From Nematostella vectensis (Eukaryota; Cnidaria; Anthozoa; Actiniaria; Edwardsiidae), in contig NC_064039.1 of the NCBI RefSeq assembly GCF_932526225.1, positions 8,445,001 through 8,509,000 of the forward strand: DNA of 64,000 nucleotides, given 5' to 3'. Positions 1 through 7,659 of this stretch are shown here, piece by piece. The translations under genes and the position numbers were made by a program. Each line of letters opens with the position of its first letter. Position 1 is the first letter of the stretch. Under the pieces are notes generated by a model. It was given only the letters and a program-made list of their open reading frames with translations, was not told where the DNA came from and did no database searches.

Positions 1-152
1 TGTTGGTATTTCTTTAGGGCCTTGTCGTGCCTCTCCTTCTCAGCTAAGGCATGGCTCTCATCGTTCGGCAGGAACTTTGCGAGGTAGTTGCCACCAACGA
101 ATGCAGTCGCGTTTAGGACGGCGCCGCCAACCAAAATCGCGATAGAGGCCAT
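1..152 (-). CDS. small membrane-anchored viral protein, partial (runs off left edge)
   Basis: Reading leftward from an ATG at 152, 50 codons stay open to the window edge. The N-terminus is a hydrophobic, Gly/Ala-rich segment (MASIAILVGGAVLNATAF), a plausible membrane anchor. A charged part rich in Glu, Lys, Arg and His follows (EKERHDKALKKYQ). This layout, one N-terminal membrane segment then a coiled-coil-like charged tail, recurs among small proteins of cnidarian Polinton-like elements. It is the first gene of the minus-strand block. Copy B has no counterpart, because that interval is rearranged around 24510-24750. Function is unknown; a virion membrane protein is only a guess. Confidence 0.55.
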   Translation of the reverse strand, partial: MASIAILVGGAVLNATAFVGGNYLAKFLPNDESHALAEKERHDKALKKYQ

Positions 153-274
153 CGAGTACGTTTCACGTGCGCACACTTCACGTGCTGTTTGCATGCCTTC
201 GGCGGCGCATGCGCATGAATTGTGCAAAGCACGCACGAGTCTAATACGCAGCCTACGCACGCCACAGTACACTA
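153..274. other. viral intergenic region with short palindromes
   Basis: Non-coding spacer between two minus-strand viral genes. It contains CATGCGCATG-like and GCCTTCGGC palindromic words of the kind scattered elsewhere in the element (see findings). No gene is seen. Confidence 0.4.
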
Positions 275-499
275 CTACATGGGCAGGATCTTCTGGCCCT
301 CAAGGTAACCCTTCAAAGGGACAGCACCTGCAACGGCGGCAGTCATTTTTGCGTAGTTCATGGCGTTCGCAGAGGGGTCTTTGGTGAAGTCCTCGGGTAA
401 GACCTTGCGCCCAACCCAGCCGATACCGGCGACGAGGCCGGTTATGACTGCGGCGTCGGTGATGGTCTTTGTAATCTTGCTCTGCTGCGTCGTCGACAT
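275..499 (-). CDS. small viral membrane protein (about 74 aa)
   Basis: The chosen start is the Met at 499 (MSTTQQSKITK). An in-frame Met exists at 514, but its extra five residues lie in the promoter-like TATATATGCGTACACG stretch. The protein has one hydrophobic segment (AAVITGLVAGIGWVGRKV) and an amphipathic C-terminal part ending LEGQKILPM. It looks like a one-pass membrane protein of the virion or assembly site. Copy B (24732-24948) lost the start codon in a 33-bp deletion and its C-terminal half is replaced. Family membership is inferred from position and layout only. Confidence 0.55.
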   Translation of the reverse strand: MSTTQQSKITKTITDAAVITGLVAGIGWVGRKVLPEDFTKDPSANAMNYAKMTAAVAGAVPLKGYLEGQKILPM

Positions 500-517
500 T
501 ATATATGCGTACACGCG

Positions 518-1204
518 TTATATGCACGGACGTGCGGATATGGGTGGGGCCCTCGTGTCTAAATGTCTGCTTACTCCATGGATAACAGCCGAGATTTGCA
601 TTGTCCGGGAGCGCGAAGCGCTGTCGCCGGAACGCGATCCTTGGTCTGCTGTGCGGCCGCCAGCGGGGCGGGGCGGCCTTGCGGGCGGAGTCACGTCGTC
701 GGTACCTTCGGTACCATGCGGATCGGTAGCTCGCTGGTTAACAGCTGGTGTACGAGTGAACGCGGCAGCTAGCTCCCGCCTGCGTGTGTAGAGGCCGATC
801 AATGACACTAGAAGACCAGCGACCCCGATAACCGAGCTAGCCGATCAAGCAGAGTTGTTTTCCGGGACTGGTGTGTGTGCCGAAGGCATCTTCGGCGCGT
901 GCAAGCCCTCGCGTCCCTGCGGCTCGCTCGGCCCCGGGGCCACTGGCGACTCAACGTGTTGCACGACACGAAATGCCTCTTTCTTCGCTCTGTTAATTTG
1001 GTTCCACTTTGCCAAGCGCCTTCCGGCTTCGACTCGTCCAGGGTGTTTAGGTCGGGTCGCGGGTGGTTTGGGGCTCGTGATTCTCTCCGCCAACGCCGAA
1101 GGCGTACGTGCAGGTTATTGATGATGCTCATCAGCAGCTTGTTTGCCAGGTTCCGCTGACGTTCCGGCAGGCTGGGCACTAGTACTTCCTTGAGGGTCCT
1201 CCAT
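518..1204 (-). pseudogene. broken viral gene with basic middle region and C-terminal membrane segment (copy A)
   Basis: One frame from the ATG at 1204 reads a Gly/Ser/Ala-rich N-terminus and meets an in-frame TAA at 1115-1117. It continues through a Pro-rich stretch and a basic segment (RVEAGRRLAKWNQINRAKK), meets a TGA at 845-847, and then encodes a clear membrane segment (SSVIGVAGLLVSLIGLY) followed by TRRREL. The frame is conserved in copy B with the same TGA and a neighbouring but different TAA. The basic GRRLAKWN-type segment resembles a motif common in cnidarian Polinton-like elements. Without readthrough it yields at most a 29-residue peptide. Function is unknown. Confidence 0.6.
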
Positions 1205-1263
1205 TTGTGTTGACACGCGGTGTCAACTACTTGGTACCAAGCGGTAGAAGAAGTGGCAAACTT

Positions 1264-1545
1264 TCAAATGAACGTCTGCTCTGGGATGGCAGACTCGTCA
1301 CTGTGCGTTTGCTGTTCCGGCAGGCAAACCACTGGTGAGTCCGCGACTGCTAACTCGTGTTGACACCGTGTGTCAGCGCTGTGCGGAGCGAGAATCGCGA
1401 GTTTCTCCCTCGCGTCTGCTATCTCAGTCTGCTCAACTCCGGTTGCCGTTCCGGCAGGCTGCGTCGAGCATCCCAACGACTCAACGGCCGGGAGGACGGC
1501 GGCGCCCCCCTCAAGAAGACTCTCAAAGTATATGTGGGCACACAC
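1264..1545 (-). pseudogene. internally deleted viral gene (copy A)
   Basis: Comparison with copy B (25697-26313) shows that the normal start region (MMSDEYFESLL) is missing here and that about 330 bp of the middle are deleted. The frame joins directly from EIADAREKLAIL to SADTRCQHELAV. What remains is a 93-codon open frame without a convincing start codon. The intact family is unknown to me. The copy B sequence is acidic and helical, with a repeated Ala/Gly/Thr-rich linker. The flanking genes are the broken membrane protein downstream and the packaging ATPase upstream. Confidence 0.55.
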
Positions 1546-1567
1546 ACGTTATGCCCTAGGGCGGTGG

Positions 1568-2170
1568 TTACCGTTCAACTAGGGCGATGGTATAAGGGTG
1601 ACGCAAGCAAAACTCTAACTTCGAGAACTTTTTCGTCTTGAGGGCCTTCATGTATTCTTTCATCTTCTCTTCTGAGAGCTCCGCGCCGTAGTCATGCAGG
1701 ATAGCTTTCATGTCCGCCTTGCTGGGTGTATAGAAGACCACCAAGGCCGCGATGTTCTCACGGAACGGCTTCGTGATGCTGGTGAGCTGCTGCGTGATCA
1801 CCCACACGCTAATACCCACGTGGCGCGCGCTGAACGCCAAGCTGACGAGCTGGTCACAGCGCCTCTTTACGTCTTTCGAGGCCGCACAGTCGTCGAGTAT
1901 GATTAGCATATTAGTGCCTTCGAAAAGAGCGGAGACAAACCTCAGCAGTATGTCGATCTGACCCGCCTCAGGTGCGATGACATACAGACGATTGTCGCCC
2001 TCGCCGAAGCCGTCGTATGTTTTGTTGTAGACAAAGGTAGGGCACATGAGTACGATGTAGTAGAACATGCCCCGGAAAGGGCCGCGCAGCCGGTCCACTA
2101 CGAATTGGGTCTTCCCGCATGACGTCGGGCCCACGATGAGAGCGTTAAATGGGATGTTTTTCGGGTCCAT
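1568..2170 (-). CDS. A32-type FtsK/HerA DNA-packaging ATPase (copy A)
   Basis: A 200-aa protein starting MDPKNIPFNALIVG. Walker A is GPTSCGKT (about residues 14-21). Walker B is LIILDDC (about 90-96), followed by the sensor-like SVWVITQQLTS and a conserved ARH segment (FSARHVGISVW). This is the layout of the genome-packaging ATPases of Polintons, virophages, adintoviruses and NCLDVs, which drive DNA into capsids. Its length is normal for the group and the frame is intact. It lies directly beside the capsid gene, as is usual. Copy B (26397-26999) differs at only a few residues, such as FRGMFYY against FRGKFDY. This is one of the few undamaged core genes. Confidence 0.9.
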   Translation of the reverse strand: MDPKNIPFNALIVGPTSCGKTQFVVDRLRGPFRGMFYYIVLMCPTFVYNKTYDGFGEGDNRLYVIAPEAGQIDILLRFVSALFEGTNMLIILDDCAASKDVKRRCDQLVSLAFSARHVGISVWVITQQLTSITKPFRENIAALVVFYTPSKADMKAILHDYGAELSEEKMKEYMKALKTKKFSKLEFCLRHPYTIALVER

Positions 2171-2206
2171 ACCGCTTCGCGCAGAAACACGCTCCGGCGT
2201 ATGTGC

Positions 2207-3483
2207 TCAGTATTGTATGGACTGTAGCTGTCCGTTCATAAGGTTCATTTGAGCGTCGGCCACCTCAAACACGTGACAGTTTACGGTACCCGTGCCGCTT
2301 GCCGTGCGTTTTATCTCGAGGTGCACACCGTCGCGGGTATTGACCAATCGGAGACCACCCCCATGGATAGCACTGTCGTCCGTCGTTCGAAGGTCGAACC
2401 ACAGAGCAAACTTGTTATCGCCATAGAACGACTCGGGGCCGATTGCCGGGGCGGCGGGCGCTCCGCTGTGCCCCCCCCCCCCCCCCCCGGGGAGGGGCGG
2501 ACGAACCGCCTTTTCGCCTCCCTCCAGAAATCCGTGGGGCGCAGCCCCTGGCTGAAGACCTTGTTTGGCATGCCGTCGATTGTAACGCGAACGCTCTGGA
2601 TGTCGGGGTACACGAACTTCTCAGAGTCGCGAGCCCCTGCCGTGTATGGCTCCACAAAGAGGAGCAACAGACCACTCATAGACCTTCGCGGCAGGTTGAC
2701 ATTCTCGTTGATTATGCTGTCCGTCCCTTTGCTAATATGGAAGGTCTTGTGAAGGTTCACTTGCTCGTAGAAGAACGTTGTGCCGTTTTGGTAGGCGGCG
2801 GCTGCAGACCGGGCGAGGTTGTCGTCTCTCAGGCTTTCGTACTCCAGCTCTAGATTTTTGATTCCATAGGATAATTTGGTAGCATCGCTTCCGACTACTA
2901 CCTGGTCAACCGCTGCGAACGTGATCTTGAAGAGCAGCGCCTCGGAGAGCGCCCTTGGGTACAGCACGCCGTGGTCCGTCAGCAGAGAATGGTCTAGCAG
3001 GATGGTGTACCTCGCCCCGTGGGCGGCGTTTAGAGCGTTCTCCTTGGCGTTACTGGTCGCTTTATCGCCAGCCTTGGAGCGAAGCTTGCGCATGTTTTCT
3101 TACTGTATGCCCTGCTCCAGGCGGTCCTCTCTCTCGACCTTGGACAGGTAAAGCTCCTCATACGTCTTGAAGACGTCGTAGCGGTTGGTGTCCTGGAGCG
3201 TTTCTCCTGCAAACGTGATTTTCAGGCGGCTCACGAGATTTCGGCCGACGTTGTTCACGACGGTATTATTTGCATGGCCTGAGACGGAGAGATCGAGACC
3301 GACCCTCAAGGAGCCAGGCACGAGCTTGACGCCTTCCCATAGCTTTGGGACCGCCACATATAGCGTCTCGCCTGGGGAGGCCGTCGACGGGTTGAGAGTG
3401 ACCCGGTGAACAGTTCTCTAGGCTTTCAACCCCAGAGGAGTTCTGGGTGTTCGCTGGGGGTGGAGTTTATCGCTGACTGACAT
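2207..3483 (-). pseudogene. major capsid protein, double-jelly-roll type, broken (copy A)
   Basis: The frame opens at ATG 3483 (MSVSDKLHPQ) and the natural stop is at 2207-2209. Segments typical of Polinton-like capsid proteins are visible, such as LVSRLKITFAGETLQDTNR, RSMSGLLLLFVEPYTAGARD, TIDGMPNKVF and GGLRLVNTRDGVHLEI. Damage: an in-frame TAG at 3418-3420 (copy A only), an in-frame TAA at 3100-3102 (shared with copy B), and a frameshift at an 18-C run at 2471-2488 (a similar run in copy B). The full region is about 425 codons. The assignment comes from recognised segments and position next to the ATPase. As written, no complete capsid protein can be made. Confidence 0.85.
2471..2488. repeat. 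poly-C run inside the capsid gene
   Basis: Eighteen consecutive C on the plus strand (G on the coding strand) lie between the two parts of the capsid frame and shift it. Copy B has 15 C at 27305-27319 in the same place, interrupted from a shorter C run by a T. Length change here toggles the frame. Confidence 0.85.
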
Positions 3484-3590
3484 CGTATACGTATATATAC
3501 TATATATACATAAAGTACGAAGCCGCGTGGCTATGGTGCGGACTGTTAGACATGTCTTATATAGCATAGCACGGGTTATGCGCACGCATC
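3484..3590. promoter_or_regulatory. divergent viral promoter region (copy A)
   Basis: The spacer separates the minus-strand capsid start (3483) from the plus-strand membrane-protein start (3591). Immediately upstream of the capsid ATG is CGTATACGTATATATACTAT, a palindromic, TATA-like stretch in otherwise GC-rich DNA. The same string is conserved in copy B at 28309-28340. Copy A has about 38 bp more than copy B nearer the plus-strand gene. A role as a bidirectional promoter is inferred from position. Confidence 0.5.
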
Positions 3591-4571
3591 ATGGGTGATG
3601 TTGACGTTGACATTGACGATACCTTGCCGGGTGCGTCCGCCGATCGCGGGGCGGGGGACGACGAGACGACGCCCCTTATCTCGTTTGACCCCGACGATGG
3701 GGAGTCGATCCCAATGACGAGCACGTCGTCGCGTACGCATGCTGCGCATAGCATGGCTACGCGAAGCGCAACGCAAACTGCCGGAACGGCAAGCGCTGAA
3801 ACCTCGTTCATCACAGAGGGTGCAGCGACAAGACTCGGTCTCCATTCCCTAAGGGAGGAATACCCAGTTCTTAACAAGAATCTGATACGGTTCCAGTCAG
3901 ACCGGAGGGGAAAGTTGCTAATACAGGTTCGCAACCTCGACAAAGGAGGTTGGTCTAATCCAAGGCAGCTGTTCAACGCGGACGGGAGCGTCCGACAGGA
4001 CGTTGCAAATCTGAAAGGCTTCAAGCTGGCGATGGGGTCCGTGGCAGAGATAGACGCGGTCATCCAGGAGAACACAGAAAGGGTCCAAGAGCTGCAAGGG
4101 GTGGTAGCCACAGACAGGGAGACCATCGACGACCCTAACACGTCAGAGAGTAGCCGCCAAGAGGCCCGTGAGCGCAACGAGGAGAGGCTGTCCGAGATTG
4201 ACGAACTAGAACGCGAAAACCGAGAGCTCGAGAACCAAAAGCCGCTAAAAGAGCGCATCAAAGCCATCTTCAAAAAGCACGGCTTTACCGTCACCGCTAT
4301 CGGGTTGGCCGTAGCGACGACGATCGCGGCCATTGTGACGTCGCTCGGCAAGTCGCTCTCCTCCGTGGCCAGAGGGGTCGGTAACGGTCTTAAGGCTATC
4401 GGAAAAAAGCTAGGCGAGCTTCTCCCTGGGCTAGTAGGCAGCATCGCGAACTTCGTGTTTAAGGCTGCAGGAGAAGCGGTGAAATTCCTTGGCGAAAATG
4501 CGTGGCTGCTCATTCTAGCCGTAGCCGCGTTCCTGGTTCGTCGAATGCAAAGCAATCATCGGAACAAGTAA
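3591..4571 (+). CDS. conserved viral membrane protein, 326 aa (copy A)
   Basis: MGDVDVDIDDTLPG opens an acidic, low-complexity N-terminus (about residues 1-75). A globular part follows (LREEYPVLNKNLIRFQSDRR to about 150), then a long charged coiled coil (about 155-215, ending ERENRELENQ). Next is KERIKAIFKKHGFTVTAIGL, and then a hydrophobic Gly-rich region and a final membrane segment (NAWLLILAVAAFLVRR). The same pattern recurs in cnidarian Polinton-like elements; a membrane-active virion protein is possible but unproven. The frame is intact here, whereas copy B loses the last membrane segment by a one-base deletion. Its 3' end overlaps the opposite-strand gene by 16 bp. Residues 48-55 are RTHAAHSM, repeated in the neighbour. 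Confidence 0.75.
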   Translation: MGDVDVDIDDTLPGASADRGAGDDETTPLISFDPDDGESIPMTSTSSRTHAAHSMATRSATQTAGTASAETSFITEGAATRLGLHSLREEYPVLNKNLIRFQSDRRGKLLIQVRNLDKGGWSNPRQLFNADGSVRQDVANLKGFKLAMGSVAEIDAVIQENTERVQELQGVVATDRETIDDPNTSESSRQEARERNEERLSEIDELERENRELENQKPLKERIKAIFKKHGFTVTAIGLAVATTIAAIVTSLGKSLSSVARGVGNGLKAIGKKLGELLPGLVGSIANFVFKAAGEAVKFLGENAWLLILAVAAFLVRRMQSNHRNK

Positions 4572-6085
4572 TACGCCGCGGCCACCGCGAGTGCCGACAA
4601 CCCCGCCTTGAGGGCGGTGTGGTCACTTTTTTCGCCCGTTCCGGCGGCAGTCATACTATGCGCAGCGTGCGTACGTGGAGAGGGGGCAGGGGCGGCGCCC
4701 TCTGCGTGCACTTTCGCAGGGGCGGAATCCTTGCTTTGCCGCCGGGACGGCACGCGGTCAATCCCAGGGTCAGTCACGTGTTGCACCCTAGGATGCCCAC
4801 CGGCCATGTTATGAGCACCGACTGGCTTTGTCTCGGTGTTCATCGCGTTTGCGCCGAGCGTCATGGAGTCCGTGGCTTTTTGCAGCTTATTGTTGTAGCC
4901 CACGACGCTTTGCGTGTTTATCACCAGATCGCTCGGCATCAGCCACACTCCTGGTGCGACCGCAAGACTCAGCCTCACCTTGGCCTCCTGCACGGCTAAC
5001 TGGTACCTTTGCACGCTTTGAGCGATGTCGTTTTCTATGATCGCGTCTTCAAGCAGCTTCGTGAACTCCGCCTGCGCCTCCATGGCCGGCCCACCGGCCC
5101 CCGCGATAGAGGAACGGACGTTTACCTGCGCGCCAAGCACTGTGTAGACGAACGCCTCGACCGAGCGATCGAGTCTTCCTAGCCCTGCTTTTGTCAGCCC
5201 CTCACCTTTGGGAGGCGCAAACCAGCTATATTGCACGCCCCCGTGGTCGTCGTTGCGTATGTAACCCACCTGCTTTCCACTATTGTACGTCCCACCTTCG
5301 TCGCTAAACAGATTGAGGTGGCTCGGGTACTCGTCCGCCGCCGTGTCGTAGCCACGGATCACGTGCACGTTGCGATACCCCTCCCCCGGGTAGAACACAA
5401 ACACATCGCCTAGCCCGTGGTTCCGCCCGCCTTTCCATCGGAAGTCCGGCTTACGCGGCAAACCGAACTCTATGCATAGACGCTCGAAAGCGGCCTTCTT
5501 GTAGGGGTTACCTTTTTGCGTGAACGGGCTGTCGCCAGGCAGGGGGGCGCCGAGCTCGTAGAGTATCCTCCGGGTGGTAAAGTAGACGTGAAACCTTAGA
5601 AATCCCCTGATGACGGAGGGGAGCGTGGCGAAAGTGGGGTCAGTTAGGGACACCCCACATCTGGCGGTTGCGCACCAGACCGCAAAGTTGAGTTGCTGTG
5701 GCAAGTACCCATAGGAAGGCTCCGATAGCCACCGGCGAGACTCCTTGGCGGACTTGTGCGTGACTACTGTCTCTTTGAATGTGTCTCGGACCCTAGTCGT
5801 GAATGGTTTGTCCTCAGCCACGTGTATCTCCAACTGCGTGAGTAGTGGGGTGATGTCTGAGGCCGTGCTCTCAACGGGGGTCGCGGGCACGGCGTAGAGC
5901 AGCTTTTGCGCGAGGGTCAGAGACCTAGGGAAACCGGTTTTTGCGCGTTTGACTTGTTCGGCTATAGCGTGTTTGATATGTTCGCTAATAGAGGCTCCCG
6001 CCGCAACTGCCGCCTTCTTCGTCTCCTCCTCCTCCCTTCGGGGAACCGCCTCCTCGTTCAGCATCCGCCAGCCTTCCCAATCCAT
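4556..6085 (-). CDS. conserved 509-aa viral protein with C-terminal membrane anchor (copy A)
   Basis: Intact frame from MDWEGWRMLNEEAVPRREEEE. There is a charged N-terminus (1-60), then a conserved globular domain (about 110-360) with LPQQLNFAVWCATARCG, FLRFHVYFTTRRILYELG, FRWKGGRNHGLGDV and GLGRLDRSVEAFVYTVLGAQ. A Pro/Ala/Ser-rich linker (about 420-480) with RTHAAHSM precedes a final membrane segment (LSALAVAAAYYLFR). This is the largest intact protein of the element and is preserved in both copies. Homologues occur widely in cnidarian genomes as uncharacterised proteins. I do not know its function; a virion structural or vertex protein is a reasonable guess. It converges on the preceding gene. 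Confidence 0.75.
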   Translation of the reverse strand: MDWEGWRMLNEEAVPRREEEETKKAAVAAGASISEHIKHAIAEQVKRAKTGFPRSLTLAQKLLYAVPATPVESTASDITPLLTQLEIHVAEDKPFTTRVRDTFKETVVTHKSAKESRRWLSEPSYGYLPQQLNFAVWCATARCGVSLTDPTFATLPSVIRGFLRFHVYFTTRRILYELGAPLPGDSPFTQKGNPYKKAAFERLCIEFGLPRKPDFRWKGGRNHGLGDVFVFYPGEGYRNVHVIRGYDTAADEYPSHLNLFSDEGGTYNSGKQVGYIRNDDHGGVQYSWFAPPKGEGLTKAGLGRLDRSVEAFVYTVLGAQVNVRSSIAGAGGPAMEAQAEFTKLLEDAIIENDIAQSVQRYQLAVQEAKVRLSLAVAPGVWLMPSDLVINTQSVVGYNNKLQKATDSMTLGANAMNTETKPVGAHNMAGGHPRVQHVTDPGIDRVPSRRQSKDSAPAKVHAEGAAPAPSPRTHAAHSMTAAGTGEKSDHTALKAGLSALAVAAAYYLFR

Positions 6086-6115
6086 GCGCAGCCCTATTAA
6101 ACACGAAGGCGGGCT

Positions 6116-6803
6116 ATGTTCAACACAATGGTGGTCCTACATGCTGTGTTCACCGAAGGCGAACTGACGCTCTTTTTCGAGCAGCCGATAAGGCGCCCAC
6201 GCTTCGTGGCGATCCGGCAGTGCCCGCTGTTTAACAGCTGGTATAATCTCGAGCGGGAGCATCAGATAACGACCATAGCCTCCCTCCCGCCCATTGCTAC
6301 TCTGCCACCCGGACACCACACGGCCGAGTCCATCGTGGAAACGATCAACCGCGCTGAAAGCAAGATTCTGATAGCGAAGCTGGATCCCCTCACCGGGAAG
6401 ATCGCGCTCATGTCCAAAGGCGTTGCGTTCCTTAATGCCGAGCTTTGCGCACTATTTGGCCTAGAGGCTAAAAACGATCAGTTGGGGGGGCGGGGCCTCG
6501 CACTGCCCGTGGGGGCCCCCACTTAAGGTGGCTTTGCCGAAAATAGAGGCCCTCTACATCTTCTGCGATATCGTAGACCGCACGCAATGCCTCGCCTTAG
6601 ACGAGCCTTCAAACGTTCTCGCTTGCCTAGAAACCCGCAGAAGGCCGCACGAGAAAGTCGTCTATGGGCCCGATATCCCCGTTTGTGTCGCAGCATCTTC
6701 CTCTGAGTTTGTCTCGAGTATCCGAATATGGATCACTGATGACCGCGGTAGACGGGTGGACTTTAAGGGCAAGCCTGTTCGCCTCGTATTAGAGCTAACC
6801 TAG
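6116..6803 (+). pseudogene. minor-capsid-like gene split by a frameshift (copy A)
   Basis: Two adjacent plus-strand frames look like halves of one gene. The first starts MFNTMVVLHAVF (the second Met at 6128 is the likelier start) and runs to a TAA at 6524-6526. The second, without its own ATG, encodes VALPKIEALYIFCDIVDRT to RVDFKGKPVRLVLELT and ends at 6803. The switch occurs around a G-rich stretch (6484-6515). The predicted beta-rich character, the LFNSWYNL and LPPGHHTAESIVETI segments and a VDF-G-P-LELT ending resemble small beta-rich structural proteins of Polinton-like elements, possibly penton or minor capsid. Copy B has the same split. Programmed frameshifting cannot be excluded. Confidence 0.6.
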
Positions 6804-6819
6804 GTCCGACATAACAAGC

Positions 6820-7659
6820 ATGGCAAACAGCGACGTTAGCAGCGGTGCCACATACCCCTCGCTTCCCAGCGTCTGCCCCCCGAAGGGTACGCACATGACG
6901 CCCACCGCTCTGGCAAGCATCGGCGGCGACGTGCAAAGCTTCCGACTCCAGAAAATATGCGACACTCAGGCGGTTCTAGACAACGAGATAACGCATCATC
7001 GACAGGTGCGGAAAAAGTATAAGCGCACCTTCGCCGTTACCCATGCTGTGTCTGTGGCATCCGGCATCGCTGCAGGGGCGCTTTCCAGCGCCGGGGTGGG
7101 GGTCTCTTTGAGTGGGATAGGGGTTCTGATCGGCGGTCCGCTGGCAGGGGTCGCTGGGCTGGTCGGTGTCGTGGGCGCGGGCGCGGGGGTAGTCTCTAGG
7201 GGTCTTACGAGCAAGGTGGCTAAACACGAAGACACGATGGTTTTAGCGGAGAGTAAGAAAAACTCGATCAGCGAGCTGGTCTCTAAGGCTCTGCAGGACG
7301 GGCATATCTCAGACAAAGAGTTTCGGCTAATACTTCGGGAACAAGAGAGATACTACGCGCTCAAGGCCGCTATCAGAGCTCGACACGGCCTCGCACCGAG
7401 TGATAAAAAAAGCAGGAAAGGGCCCTCCCTGGAGACACGCGAAAAGATGAAAAAGAGGCTGCGAGACTATCTTACGTTCTGTAATCAACATCACCCAATC
7501 AGAATCCGCTATTTTGCATACGTCATTCGCCTCTTGCTGGCTGCCTGGGATGTCGCCGACTTGTACTGGTTTTCATTGGATTGTACCGGTTGCATTTTCT
7601 TAGCGAATCTCCGTGATTTTAGGGAATTTTATCGAATTTTAGTGATCAAATCAAAATGA
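6820..7659 (+). CDS. viral membrane/coiled-coil protein with host-derived C-terminus (copy A)
   Basis: The first about 216 residues are viral: MANSDVSSGATYPSLPSVCP, a helical segment (CDTQAVLDNEITHHRQVRKK), a Gly/Ala/Val-rich hydrophobic region (about 65-130), then KVAKHEDTMVLAESKKNSI and DGHISDKEFRLILREQERYY. This arrangement recurs in cnidarian Polinton-like elements; its function is unknown. After about base 7469 viral homology stops and the frame runs about 64 codons through host upstream sequence. It ends at TGA 7657-7659, overlapping the ATG of the BEN-like gene as ATGA. The fused tail is an accident of the breakpoint and is unlikely to be functional. Confidence 0.65.
   Translation: MANSDVSSGATYPSLPSVCPPKGTHMTPTALASIGGDVQSFRLQKICDTQAVLDNEITHHRQVRKKYKRTFAVTHAVSVASGIAAGALSSAGVGVSLSGIGVLIGGPLAGVAGLVGVVGAGAGVVSRGLTSKVAKHEDTMVLAESKKNSISELVSKALQDGHISDKEFRLILREQERYYALKAAIRARHGLAPSDKKSRKGPSLETREKMKKRLRDYLTFCNQHHPIRIRYFAYVIRLLLAAWDVADLYWFSLDCTGCIFLANLRDFREFYRILVIKSK
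7470..7655 (+). promoter_or_regulatory. 5' flank of BEN-like gene directly at the viral junction
   Basis: AT-rich host DNA begins abruptly after the viral sequence. A CCAAT-box-like CCCAATCAG lies at about 7495, some 160 bp before the ATG. This leaves less than 190 bp of native upstream sequence between the virus and the coding start. Confidence 0.4.

Larger units (their letters stand above)
1..7469. mobile_element. Polinton-like virus, copy A (truncated at both visible ends)
   Basis: A GC-rich, CpG-rich block that contrasts sharply with the AT-rich host DNA. It is collinear and near-identical with 24750-32255 of copy B in the same orientation. Gene order: small membrane proteins, two broken genes, packaging ATPase and capsid gene on the minus strand; a membrane protein (+); a 509-aa protein (-); then two plus-strand genes. 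The left end lies outside the window. The right end stops inside the last codons of the final gene, at about 7469, with no terminal inverted repeat. The terminus was therefore lost by deletion or recombination. The family assignment rests on the ATPase and capsid proteins. Confidence 0.85.

Noticed and set aside
3557-4555. 332-codon Ser-rich open frame antisense to the 326-aa viral membrane protein (also in copy B)
   Set aside because: It is a codon-bias shadow of the plus-strand gene. The plus frame has a good start, a coiled coil and membrane segments and is conserved as protein.
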